A DNA stretch of 64,000 nucleotides from NCBI GenBank assembly GCA_025353485.1, contig JANXQO010000027.1:1-64000 (forward strand), written 5' to 3'. The position numbers were made by a program, and so were the translations under genes. A model generated the notes under the pieces. It worked only from the letters and a program-made list of their open reading frames with translations. It was not told the origin of the DNA and searched no databases. Shown here piece after piece: positions 27,776 through 36,248 of the stretch. This stretch comes from Chitinophagales bacterium (lineage in GTDB: Bacteria; Bacteroidota; Bacteroidia; Chitinophagales; Chitinophagaceae). Positions within the stretch are counted from its first letter, which is position 1. Each line of letters opens with the position of its first letter.

Positions 27776-28891
27776 ATGAGTCAGCAACAATTCAAAAAGT
27801 TTGTAGTTAAAAAGAATAATGCTGCAATAAAAGAAAAATTTAAACAGGAAAAAAAAGCAGCAAAAAAAGCCAGGGCAGAAGGAATTAATAAACGGTTTGA
27901 AGAAAAGCGGGCTTTAAGAAATCAAGGCTATGCTCCTTCTTCTCAAGTGCCAATACAGGTTAAACCTGATAAAAGACAAAAATATCCGCAGGCAGGAGGA
28001 AACAAGAGACAAGGAATAAGTGATAAGGAATCAATAAGTACAAATCAGCAATCACCAACTACAAACTACAAACTACAAACTACAAACTCTAAATCTTTTT
28101 CAGAAATGCCTTTAAATAAATTTATTGCGCATTGTGGTGTTGGCTCAAGGCGTGATGCAGTGCCGTTGATAAAGGAAGGAAAAATAACTGTGAATGGTAA
28201 TGTAGTTACTGAGCCGGGTTTTAAAGTAACAGATAAAGATGTAATAGTGTTCAACGGTAAAAAATTATTTGTCACAAAAAACATGGTGTACATTCTTTTA
28301 AACAAACCGAAAGATTATATAACCACAACGGATGATCCGCAGGGAAGAAAAACTGTTTTGCAATTAATTAAACATGCCACTACTGAAAGAATATATCCAA
28401 TAGGGCGGCTTGATAGAAATACTTCCGGCGTTTTGTTATTTACCAACGATGGTGAGCTTACACAAAAACTTACACACCCAAGTTACAATGTAAAAAAAGT
28501 TTACCAGGTAAAATTAGATAAGCCTGTTACCAAAGCGCATTTTGATAAAATTTTTAACGGGATAAAACTGGAAGATGGAGAGATACATGCTGATGCATTG
28601 GCATACGCAGATTCAAACGATAAAGCAATTATCGGAATTGAAATACACAGCGGCCGCAACCGTATTGTTCGCAGGATCTTTGAACATTTTGGTTACGATG
28701 TAAAAGCGCTGGATCGTGTTATGTACGCAGGCCTCACCAAAAAAAATGTTGAAAGAGGAAAGTGGCGTTACCTGAGCGAAAAAGAAATTCGCTTACTTAA
28801 ATACAGCGCTCCATCTAAACTTAACCCAAATGAAAAAGGAAAAGAAAAAATTGCATCCCCAAAAGAAAATGTTGACCTCTTAGGAGAATAA
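27776..28891 (+). CDS. Pseudouridine synthase (RluB/RsuA family) with basic N-terminal extension
   Basis: S4 domain MPLNKFIAHCGVGSRRDAVPLIKEGKITVNG; YPIGRLDRNTSGVLLFTNDGEL. Confidence 0.9.
   Translation: MSQQQFKKFVVKKNNAAIKEKFKQEKKAAKKARAEGINKRFEEKRALRNQGYAPSSQVPIQVKPDKRQKYPQAGGNKRQGISDKESISTNQQSPTTNYKLQTTNSKSFSEMPLNKFIAHCGVGSRRDAVPLIKEGKITVNGNVVTEPGFKVTDKDVIVFNGKKLFVTKNMVYILLNKPKDYITTTDDPQGRKTVLQLIKHATTERIYPIGRLDRNTSGVLLFTNDGELTQKLTHPSYNVKKVYQVKLDKPVTKAHFDKIFNGIKLEDGEIHADALAYADSNDKAIIGIEIHSGRNRIVRRIFEHFGYDVKALDRVMYAGLTKKNVERGKWRYLSEKEIRLLKYSAPSKLNPNEKGKEKIASPKENVDLLGE
28040..28089. repeat. Tandem ACAAACT word repeat inside the pseudouridine synthase CDS
   Basis: accaactacaaactacaaactacaaactacaaactct translated as PTTNYKLQTTNSK. 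Confidence 0.8.
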
Positions 28892-28906
28892 ATAATTAAA
28901 TATTTA

Positions 28907-29671
28907 ATGGAGAAATTTTCTGAAAAAATTACAGATGTCAATCACCCCTTTAGAGGGGCAGGGGAAATTATTTTTGAAAATAAAAGATTTGTTGCTATAA
29001 ACAAACCCTCCGGATTATTAACTATCCCTGACAGGCATAATGAGTTATTAAATTCATTGTATAAGACATTGCAACTCCGGTATGAAAAAATATTTATTGT
29101 TCATCGCCTTGATAAAGATACAAGCGGTTTAATTTTATTTGCCAAAGATGAAGCAACGCATAAATTTCTATCGCAACTGTTTGAACAGAGAAATGTAGAA
29201 AAATATTACCAGGCAATCGTTACCGGTTCATTACAACATAAAAAAGGAATTATTGATGAACCGATTGCTGAACATCCTGTTCACAAAGGGATGATGGCTG
29301 TAAACAAAAAAGGGAAACCTTCGGTAACAGAATATGAAGTGCTGGAAGAATATGGTATTTATTCTTTGGTTCAGTTTAAAATACATACGGGAAGAACGCA
29401 CCAGATACGTGTTCACATGAAATATATCGGCCACCCCGTTGCCTGTGATGAAATGTATGGCGATGCCAACCCTGTATTACTTTCTTCTTTCAAGAAAAAA
29501 TTTAAACTTAGCAAACATGATGAAGAAGAGCGGCCATTATTAAGCAGGCTGGCATTACATTCTTATGAATTAAAATTTAAAGACCAGGATAACAAAGAAC
29601 ATGATCTTAAAGCAGACCTGCCAAAAGACATGAGGGCATTATTACAGCAATTAAAAAAAAATAGAAATTAA
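28907..29671 (+). CDS. RluA-family pseudouridine synthase
   Basis: FVAINKPSGLLTIPDR, VHRLDKDTSGLILFAKDE, IHTGRTHQIRVHMKYIGHPV. Confidence 0.92.
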   Translation: MEKFSEKITDVNHPFRGAGEIIFENKRFVAINKPSGLLTIPDRHNELLNSLYKTLQLRYEKIFIVHRLDKDTSGLILFAKDEATHKFLSQLFEQRNVEKYYQAIVTGSLQHKKGIIDEPIAEHPVHKGMMAVNKKGKPSVTEYEVLEEYGIYSLVQFKIHTGRTHQIRVHMKYIGHPVACDEMYGDANPVLLSSFKKKFKLSKHDEEERPLLSRLALHSYELKFKDQDNKEHDLKADLPKDMRALLQQLKKNRN

Positions 29672-29672
29672 T

Positions 29673-30227
29673 ATGAAAAAAATATTTTTCCTTACAGGGT
29701 TTACTTTTCTTGCAACATTTTCTTTTGCACAAATAATATTTCCCGGTTTATCTGATAAGCAAAAGCAACAATTAATAAGCACTAAAATTGCGATCCCTTT
29801 GCCAACATGGATACCTGATGGATTTAGTGTAAACAAGATCGTTACCAAAACAGGGGCATCAATAAAATTGGAAAATAAAATTTATACCGTTTCATACGAA
29901 AAAAAATTAACCAACGGCAACTCTCTAAAATTTAGTATTGATGCAGGTTTTGAAGGTCTTGGAGATTTACCTTATGATGGCAGTGAAACCATAAAAAGCC
30001 ATGTGGGCAATATTTATTTGTATTACGAACCTTACGAAGAAGATATGAATGGCAAAAAAGTAAAAGCATTTGGATTTATAATGACAGAATGGTTCAACGT
30101 AAATAAACTTGCATTTCATGTGTCTTTCAATTCGCAGAATCCAAACGGCAAACCTGATAATACAAAACCAAAAATCAGCAAAGCAGATGTAAAGAAAATT
30201 CTGCAATCATTGCAGGTATTAAAATGA
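29673..30227 (+). CDS. Secreted hypothetical protein
   Basis: Signal peptide MKKIFFLTGFTFLATFSFAQ; no family recognised. Confidence 0.65.
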   Translation: MKKIFFLTGFTFLATFSFAQIIFPGLSDKQKQQLISTKIAIPLPTWIPDGFSVNKIVTKTGASIKLENKIYTVSYEKKLTNGNSLKFSIDAGFEGLGDLPYDGSETIKSHVGNIYLYYEPYEEDMNGKKVKAFGFIMTEWFNVNKLAFHVSFNSQNPNGKPDNTKPKISKADVKKILQSLQVLK

Positions 30228-30267
30228 CAGCTCTTACTATAAATAAACTGTAATCTTCTTAATCAAT

Positions 30268-30310
30268 CTTCTCCATTTCCTCCCCCGTTGGGGGAGATAG
30301 AGAGGGCTTC
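30268..30310. repeat. Intergenic CTCCCCCGTTGGGGGAG palindromic repeat
   Basis: ctcccccgttgggggagatagagaggg between convergent genes. Confidence 0.7.
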
Positions 30311-30948
30311 TAATCAATATCCGGCTGCGGTGTATACCGTAAATATGGCTTAATGATCTTTACACCTTTTTCAAATTTCTTCATAGCATCTTCTGTACTT
30401 ACTGCCGGAACAACAATTACATCCTCACCCTGCTGCCAGTCTGCAGGTGTTGCTACACTGTACTTAGCCGTAAGCTGCAAAGAATCTATCACCCGCAAAA
30501 CCTCGTGAAAATTTCTGCCTGTTGATGCAGGATAGGTGAGCGTAAGTTTTACTTTTTTATCAGGACCTATTACAAACAATGAACGAACAGTAAAAGTTTC
30601 CGATGCATTAGGATGTATCATCCCGTAAAGGTTGGCCACAGTTTTATCTTCATCAGCAATGATAGGAAAATCAACGGTGCAATTTTGTGTTTCATTGATG
30701 TCGTTTCTCCAGCCCATATGTTTATCTAATGGATCAACACTAACGGCAAGCACTTTTACATTCCTTGCTGCAAATTCATTTTTAAGTAATGCCGTCTTGC
30801 CTAATTCTGTTGTGCATACAGGAGTATAATCTGCGGGATGAGAAAATAATACACCCCAGCTATCACCAAGATATTCGTAAAAATCAATTTCACCCTCGGT
30901 GGTTTTTGCTTTAAAGTTGGGAGCAATATCCCCTAAACGTAAACTCAT
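30310..30948 (-). CDS. 1-Cys peroxiredoxin (Prx6-like)
   Basis: LFSHPADYTPVCTTELGKTA, SVDPLDKHMGWRNDI; start taken at MSLRLGD. Confidence 0.9.
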   Translation of the reverse strand: MSLRLGDIAPNFKAKTTEGEIDFYEYLGDSWGVLFSHPADYTPVCTTELGKTALLKNEFAARNVKVLAVSVDPLDKHMGWRNDINETQNCTVDFPIIADEDKTVANLYGMIHPNASETFTVRSLFVIGPDKKVKLTLTYPASTGRNFHEVLRVIDSLQLTAKYSVATPADWQQGEDVIVVPAVSTEDAMKKFEKGVKIIKPYLRYTPQPDID

Positions 30949-31016
30949 AGTTGTATAATTAAATTTGAATAAATATTGCAAAGATAAATGCTGAACTGCT
31001 AAAGGGCTAAAATTGT

Positions 31017-32183
31017 TTATTTCCCTTTAGAGGTTAGGGGTGCTGAAGCTCTGTGCAGGGATGATTTGCCAAAGCGGTTCTTCACTTCATCAATGGCTTT
31101 GTACAATCCTGTTTTTTTCTCAGTATTGCTGAACAAATTCGTTTGCACTGCATTATTGGTTAGTTCGCTTAAACGGACGCCCAGCAAACGAACCGGAGTT
31201 CCTTTTTTATACAATTTATGAAAGAGACCTTTTACAACCGGTATCATTTCATCTTCCGCTGCTGTGTAAGGAATAGTGGTTTGCCGTGAAGTTGTTTCAA
31301 AATCAGGATAGCGGATCTTTACTGCAATACAGCCGGCAACTTTTTCTTCCTGCCGTAATTCAAAGGCAATTTTTTCTGTCATCCGTACAATTTCCCCCAT
31401 TAAAAATTTCATATCTAAAATATTCTCATCAAAAGTATTTTCAGTAGAAATTGATTTTGCCTCATGATACGGAACTACTTTAGAGGTATGAATTCCCTGT
31501 GCTTTATTCCAAAGATCAATTCCCCATTTACCAATCCTGTTTTCTAATTCCTCAGGATTGCTCTTATGAATATCAGCAATGATTTTTATCCCCATGTGTT
31601 TTAAAACCTGTTCTGTTTGCTCGCCCACACCGGGAATTTTATTTACATCAAGCGGAGCTAAAAATTCTTTTTCTTTTCCGAAAGCAACCTGCAGGTAACC
31701 GTTAGGTTTTGCTTCGTTGGTAGCCATTTTTGCCACCATTTTATTATTGGCTAATCCAAAAGAGATGGGAAGTTTCGTTTCATTGATTATTTGTTTACGC
31801 AGATCAATTGTCCATTGCAGGGGACCAAAATATTTATCCATTCCTGTAAGATCTAAATAAAATTCATCAACAGAAGCTTTTTCAAACAGCGGCGCTTTAG
31901 CAGCGATTATTTCTGTTACCCATCTTGAATAGCGGCTGTATTCTCCTCTTGTTCCTTTTACAAAAATTGCCTGCGGACAAAGCCGCTTTGCCTGTGACGA
32001 TGGCATGGCAGAATGGATACCAAATTTTCTTGCCTCATAGCTGCAGGCCGCTACCACACCACGTTCAGCGCCGCCAACAATTACTGGCTTGCCTTTTAGA
32101 GATGGGTCATTTAATATTTCTACTGAAACAAAAAATGAATCCAGGTCGAAGTGAGCAATAATATGTTGGACTGGGGAGGACAT
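31017..32183 (-). CDS. dinB: DNA polymerase IV (Y family)
   Basis: IIAHFDLDSFFVSVE, YSRYSRWVTEII...SVDEFYLDLTG, PGVGEQTEQVLKHMGI; start taken at MSSPVQ. Confidence 0.94.
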   Translation of the reverse strand: MSSPVQHIIAHFDLDSFFVSVEILNDPSLKGKPVIVGGAERGVVAACSYEARKFGIHSAMPSSQAKRLCPQAIFVKGTRGEYSRYSRWVTEIIAAKAPLFEKASVDEFYLDLTGMDKYFGPLQWTIDLRKQIINETKLPISFGLANNKMVAKMATNEAKPNGYLQVAFGKEKEFLAPLDVNKIPGVGEQTEQVLKHMGIKIIADIHKSNPEELENRIGKWGIDLWNKAQGIHTSKVVPYHEAKSISTENTFDENILDMKFLMGEIVRMTEKIAFELRQEEKVAGCIAVKIRYPDFETTSRQTTIPYTAAEDEMIPVVKGLFHKLYKKGTPVRLLGVRLSELTNNAVQTNLFSNTEKKTGLYKAIDEVKNRFGKSSLHRASAPLTSKGK

Positions 32184-32237
32184 GAGCAAATTTATGGAGA
32201 GTAATGTATATTTATAATTAGAAGTACTAATTAAACA

Positions 32238-32648
32238 ATGAAGTTTCAAATAAAAGATTCAAACGGACAAATCAATCTAAGCATAGAGATATTAGGGCAG
32301 GAACATGATATTGAATGGTTAGAAGGAGCATTAGATTTTAATCTTAAAGGATTTAAATCGCAATTTAAATTCAGCCTTATCCTAGGGGAATTTATTGCCT
32401 TTTTTGAAGAACTTAAAAAATTTAATTCCACATTAAAAGGAGAAGCAATGTTTTCCAACATTGAAGACAATATTAAATTAATTTTTTCTACCGACGGAAT
32501 AGGACACGTCACTATAGATGGTATCCTCAATGATCCAACTCATTCTGTCAGAACCTCATTTCTAATTGAAAGTAATCAAACTTTTCTTCCAGCATTAATC
32601 AATCAAGTTGATCAAATTGTTAAACATTATACAAGCTTAATAAATTAA
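32238..32648 (+). CDS. WapI-like immunity family protein (tentative)
   Basis: Small acidic protein IKDSNGQINLSIEILGQEHDIEWLEGALDF...GEFIAFFEELKKFNSTLKGEA; resembles WapI-type immunity proteins. Confidence 0.45.
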   Translation: MKFQIKDSNGQINLSIEILGQEHDIEWLEGALDFNLKGFKSQFKFSLILGEFIAFFEELKKFNSTLKGEAMFSNIEDNIKLIFSTDGIGHVTIDGILNDPTHSVRTSFLIESNQTFLPALINQVDQIVKHYTSLIN

Positions 32649-32652
32649 ATCT

Positions 32653-32704
32653 CTACCTATAAATCTCCAGTAAACCATCCGGCAGTGTTACAAAAATCTT
32701 CCTG
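32653..32704 (-). pseudogene. Detached copy of the rimM 3' end
   Basis: 52 bp with ~9 mismatches to 33730-33781; encodes RKIFVTLPDGLLEIYR* vs RKVYVTLPDGLLEIYR* of RimM. Confidence 0.85.
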
Positions 32705-32759
32705 ATAAACATATTGCTCATTTAATTCTAACTACAGGATTTAATTTTAAATTTGTTGC

Positions 32760-33062
32760 ATGTCTGAACTTCAAAAATATGATAATGAGATTAAACAGCT
32801 ATGTGCAATACACAAAGTAAAACGGTTATATGCTTTTGGCTCCGTTCTCTCAAAAAATTATAATAAAAAAAGTGATATTGATTTTATAGTAGATTTTGAA
32901 CCTGTTGAAATAAGCCTTTATGCAGACAATTATTATGATTTTAAATTTTCGTTAGAAAAAATATTAAACAGACCCATCGATCTTTTAGAAGAAAAAGCTA
33001 TGAAAAATCCTTACTTTCTTCAACAGGTAAATGATCAACGCCAGCTTATATATGGATATTGA
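32760..33062 (+). CDS. MNT-type nucleotidyltransferase (MntA-like antitoxin)
   Basis: LYAFGSVLSKNYNKKSDIDFIVDF (GS...DID nucleotidyltransferase motif), small size. Confidence 0.85.
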   Translation: MSELQKYDNEIKQLCAIHKVKRLYAFGSVLSKNYNKKSDIDFIVDFEPVEISLYADNYYDFKFSLEKILNRPIDLLEEKAMKNPYFLQQVNDQRQLIYGY

Positions 33063-33084
33063 AATAAAAGCATGGCTTTATTAA
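33052..33084 (+). pseudogene. 10-codon N-terminal stub of a HEPN (HepT-like) toxin gene
   Basis: ATG overlaps the nucleotidyltransferase stop; MDIEIKAWLY* matches the start of Bacteroidota HepT-like proteins (M-x3-IK-x-WLYDI) then terminates. Confidence 0.6.
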
Positions 33085-33163
33085 TCTTTATCCAAAAACT
33101 CTTCGCATCCTACTACCTCAACTTCAAAAGAAAAAAGTAAATTTGTTTATACAAAATTCTTAA

Positions 33164-33400
33164 ATGAATACAGAAAAAATAATGCGTCAGGAAGTGAAAA
33201 AGTATATAGATACCGTCGATGTAAAAGTGGTAAAAATGATGCATGCGATGCTTGAAGTGGATGCGGATAATGACTTGTGGGACATAATGCCTGAGAATGT
33301 AAAAGCAGATGTAGAAGCTGCATTAAGAGAGTCGGAGAAAGGGCAGGTAATACTTCATGCAAAAATACAAAAGCGATATGCAAAATGGATTGTAAAATAA
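33164..33400 (+). CDS. Type II antitoxin-like small protein
   Basis: 78 aa, EKIMRQEVKKYIDTVDVKVVKMMHAMLEV...AKWIVK; overlaps the start of a RelE/ParE-like toxin relic. Confidence 0.65.
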   Translation: MNTEKIMRQEVKKYIDTVDVKVVKMMHAMLEVDADNDLWDIMPENVKADVEAALRESEKGQVILHAKIQKRYAKWIVK

Positions 33401-33690
33401 ACTGGACTAACAGAGCCTGGTGAACTTATCAGGCCAACATTGATTATTTACAGAAAGCATGGACAGCAAAAGAAATAAGTAATTTTGTTTTGTTGGTTGA
33501 TAAAAAAATTGCCAGTTTATCAAAACATCCGTGAATAGGAAATCAACGAAATAAAAATCCTAACATACATTTTACCATTGTTCACAAACGAATTTTATTA
33601 GTGTATAAACACAAACCATTAAAAAATGAAATTGATTTTTTGATTTTTTGGAATACGTACCAAAACCCCCGAAAATTAAAAGCAAAATAG
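33385..33690 (+). pseudogene. RelE/ParE-family toxin with two in-frame TGA codons
   Basis: MDCKINWTNRAW*TYQANIDYLQKAWTAKEISNFVLLVDKKIASLSKHP*IGNQRNKNPNIHFTIVHKRILLVYKHKPLKNEIDFLIFWNTYQNPRKLKAK*; TGA at 33421-33423 and 33532-33534. Confidence 0.8.
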
Positions 33691-33729
33691 CCTCTCAGGC
33701 TAAAACCAAAGAAAAGCAGCTAAGCAATT

Positions 33730-34245
33730 TTACCGATAAATTTCCAGCAACCCATCTGGTAGTGTTACATAAACCTTCCTGTTCTTTTTATCAATTTTGT
33801 CTAAAAATTCTTCGTGGATAGGGATCAGCGCTTCTTTATCATTCAATAATATTTTACACAAAACCTGGTGAGGCTGTTCAATAATTTCTAAAATTTCTCC
33901 CAGATCTTCTTCTTCATTCATCATTGTAAAACCTAATAAAGAAATGGGTGCGGATTTATCGGCAAACTTTTTAAAATCATTTTCCAGCAGCCATATTTCT
34001 TTCTGCACAAGCTTGTGGGCAGTTTCTTTACTGGCTATGTTTTCAAACTTTACATAGGTTTCCGTTTCACTTTTTATTTTTGCTGATTCGATAAAATAAG
34101 GAATGAAGCTGTCTTTTTTTTCTTCAATAAAAAGTGTTTCCAATCCTTTTAAAGAAGTTTTTTTACCAAGGCTATGTTGTAAGATTATCTCTCCCTTTAA
34201 ACCGTAAGTGGCAACGAGCTTGCCTATTTTAAAATAATTTTCCAT
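33730..34245 (-). CDS. rimM: 16S rRNA processing protein RimM
   Basis: FKIGKLVATYGLKGEIILQH...; PRC-barrel C-terminus VYVTLPDGLLEIYR. Confidence 0.93.
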   Translation of the reverse strand: MENYFKIGKLVATYGLKGEIILQHSLGKKTSLKGLETLFIEEKKDSFIPYFIESAKIKSETETYVKFENIASKETAHKLVQKEIWLLENDFKKFADKSAPISLLGFTMMNEEEDLGEILEIIEQPHQVLCKILLNDKEALIPIHEEFLDKIDKKNRKVYVTLPDGLLEIYR

Positions 34246-34279
34246 GTGTGCTTCAAAGGTATGATGTATGGGTGAATGA

Positions 34280-34525
34280 TCCTTCTGCTTTGCTCAGGTT
34301 AAACTTCACAGTGAGATCAACAAATGTGTTGCCAGCCATCCACCACACGAAAATCAGGAGTACCTGCTTTAGTTTTTTTCGGAAGTTTTGTTACCTGCCT
34401 TTTTGATCTGTAAATACTATGTTCAAACTCCAAAAGAAAATTTGAAAATGAGCATAATAATTTTCTTCACGGGCATTTTCCCAAGTGGATGTTTTTGCAC
34501 TATTTTTAAAGTATCCTTTACTCAT
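34280..34525 (-). pseudogene. Frameshifted N-terminal remnant, possibly of a restriction-modification type protein
   Basis: Minus-strand MSKGYFKNSAKTSTWENAREENYYAHFQ... then, in another frame, KLPKKTKAGTPDFRVVDGWQHI. Confidence 0.35.
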
Positions 34526-34549
34526 TTGGCATACAAAAAAATATTTACA

Positions 34550-35917
34550 TTACTTCATCTCAGCAAAATATTTATGGAAGTAAGGTATTGTTTCTATGCC
34601 TTTATAAAAATTAGCAAGGTCAAATTTTTCGTTAGGGCTGTGCAGGTTATCGCTGTCTAACCCAAAGCCCAAAAAAACAACTTTAATTCCCAATTCTTTT
34701 TCAAACAAAGAGCAGATGGGAATACTGCCACCCCCACGTACAGGAATAGGTTTTTTACCAAATGTTGTTTCCATTGCTTTTGCTGCTGCCTGGTATGCTT
34801 TACTATCAATGGGGGTCATATAAGGTTCACCGCCATGATGCTCAAATGCAGTAACAGTAACACTTGCAGGAGCGATGCTTTTAAAATACTGCAGCAGCAT
34901 CTTTGTAATTTTTTGTGAGGATTGATTGGGAACAAGCCGTGCAGAAATTTTTGCAGTTGCTTTTGATGGCAGTACCGTTTTTGCACCTTCGCCCTGGTAT
35001 CCTCCCCAAATTCCATTTAATTCAATGGTAGGCCTTATGCCTGTTCTTTCATTTGTTGCAAACCCTTTCTCTCCCCACAATTCCTTTACGCCAAGATCTT
35101 TTTTATACTCCTCCTCATTGTATGGGGCTACTGCCATTAATTTTCTCTCTTCAGCATTTGCTTCTACAACATCATCATAAAATCCGGGTATGGTTACATG
35201 ATTATTTTCATCATGACAGGTTGCTATCATCTTTGCTAAAATGGTAATTGGATTTGCAACTGCGCCCCCATACACACCACTGTGCAGGTCACGGTTAGGC
35301 CCGGTAATTTCTACTTCAATATAACTTAAGCCGCGTACTCCAATATCAATACTTGGATTTTCTAAACTTATCATTGCGGTATCGCTAATGAGCACTACAT
35401 CTGCTTTAAGCAATTCTTTATTTTGCGCAACAAATTTTCCAAGATTGGGAGAGCCAACCTCTTCTTCTCCCTCAATAATAAATTTTATGTTGGTTACCAT
35501 CGTGTTGGTCTGCATCATAGTTTCAAATGCTTTTACATGCATATAAAACTGCCCTTTATCATCGCAGGATCCTCTTGCAAAAATTTTCCCGTCTTTAATT
35601 ACGGGTTCAAAAGGCCCGCTGTGCCAAAGTTCCAGAGGATCGGCCGGCTGGACGTCATAATGCCCATACACTAATACCGTTGGTTTGGATGGATCAATTA
35701 TTTTTTCACCAACTACTACCGGATGTCCGTCAGTTGGATAAATATCTACCTTATCCGCACCTGCCTCCAGCATTCTTTGCTTAACTGCTTCGGCACAATT
35801 TATTAAATCCTGTTTATGTTCTGTCTTTGCACTGATAGAAGGGATTCTCAGTAACTCAAGCAATTCTTCTAAAAATCTATCCTTATTCTTTTCCTGGTAT
35901 TCTTTCCATATTTGCAT
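34550..35917 (-). CDS. M20 family dipeptidase
   Basis: VYGHYDVQPADPLELWHSGPFEPVIKDGKIFARGSCDDKGQ, EGEEEVGSPNL. Confidence 0.93.
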   Translation of the reverse strand: MQIWKEYQEKNKDRFLEELLELLRIPSISAKTEHKQDLINCAEAVKQRMLEAGADKVDIYPTDGHPVVVGEKIIDPSKPTVLVYGHYDVQPADPLELWHSGPFEPVIKDGKIFARGSCDDKGQFYMHVKAFETMMQTNTMVTNIKFIIEGEEEVGSPNLGKFVAQNKELLKADVVLISDTAMISLENPSIDIGVRGLSYIEVEITGPNRDLHSGVYGGAVANPITILAKMIATCHDENNHVTIPGFYDDVVEANAEERKLMAVAPYNEEEYKKDLGVKELWGEKGFATNERTGIRPTIELNGIWGGYQGEGAKTVLPSKATAKISARLVPNQSSQKITKMLLQYFKSIAPASVTVTAFEHHGGEPYMTPIDSKAYQAAAKAMETTFGKKPIPVRGGGSIPICSLFEKELGIKVVFLGFGLDSDNLHSPNEKFDLANFYKGIETIPYFHKYFAEMK

Positions 35918-35977
35918 GATGTGCTAATTTAATCCGGTTAAAAATTATGGGTTACGAAAGTAGGTTTTTAATCTTTA

Positions 35978-36109
35978 TCTGAACCATGATTTAGAGAGAT
36001 TATTGGATTAACAGAATAGATGAATTTTTGTAATAATGTACTTATCCAAACTAAAAGATGCGAAAATTTTTTTAATCTTTTTAATCCTCCCAAATCATGG
36101 TTCAGACAA
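35978..36109. repeat. Second full copy of the ~130-142 bp palindromic repeat element
   Basis: TCTGAACCATGATTT (35978-35992) and AAATCATGGTTCAGACAA (36092-36109) as terminal inverted repeats. Confidence 0.85.
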
Positions 36110-36248
36110 TTAACAGTTCCTGTTAAATATTTTTTTGAAAATAACTCTTTTGTTATTATAAATTTGTGTCAGATTGCTTTTCAATTCATCAGCCTTTGTT
36201 TTAGTTGTATCATTTTTAAAGATGCCTCTAATCAAAGGCTGAGTCTAT

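Noticed and set aside
28040-28089. Short tandem repeats as a CRISPR array
   Set aside because: Units are ~7-8 nt without spacers and lie inside a conserved coding frame.
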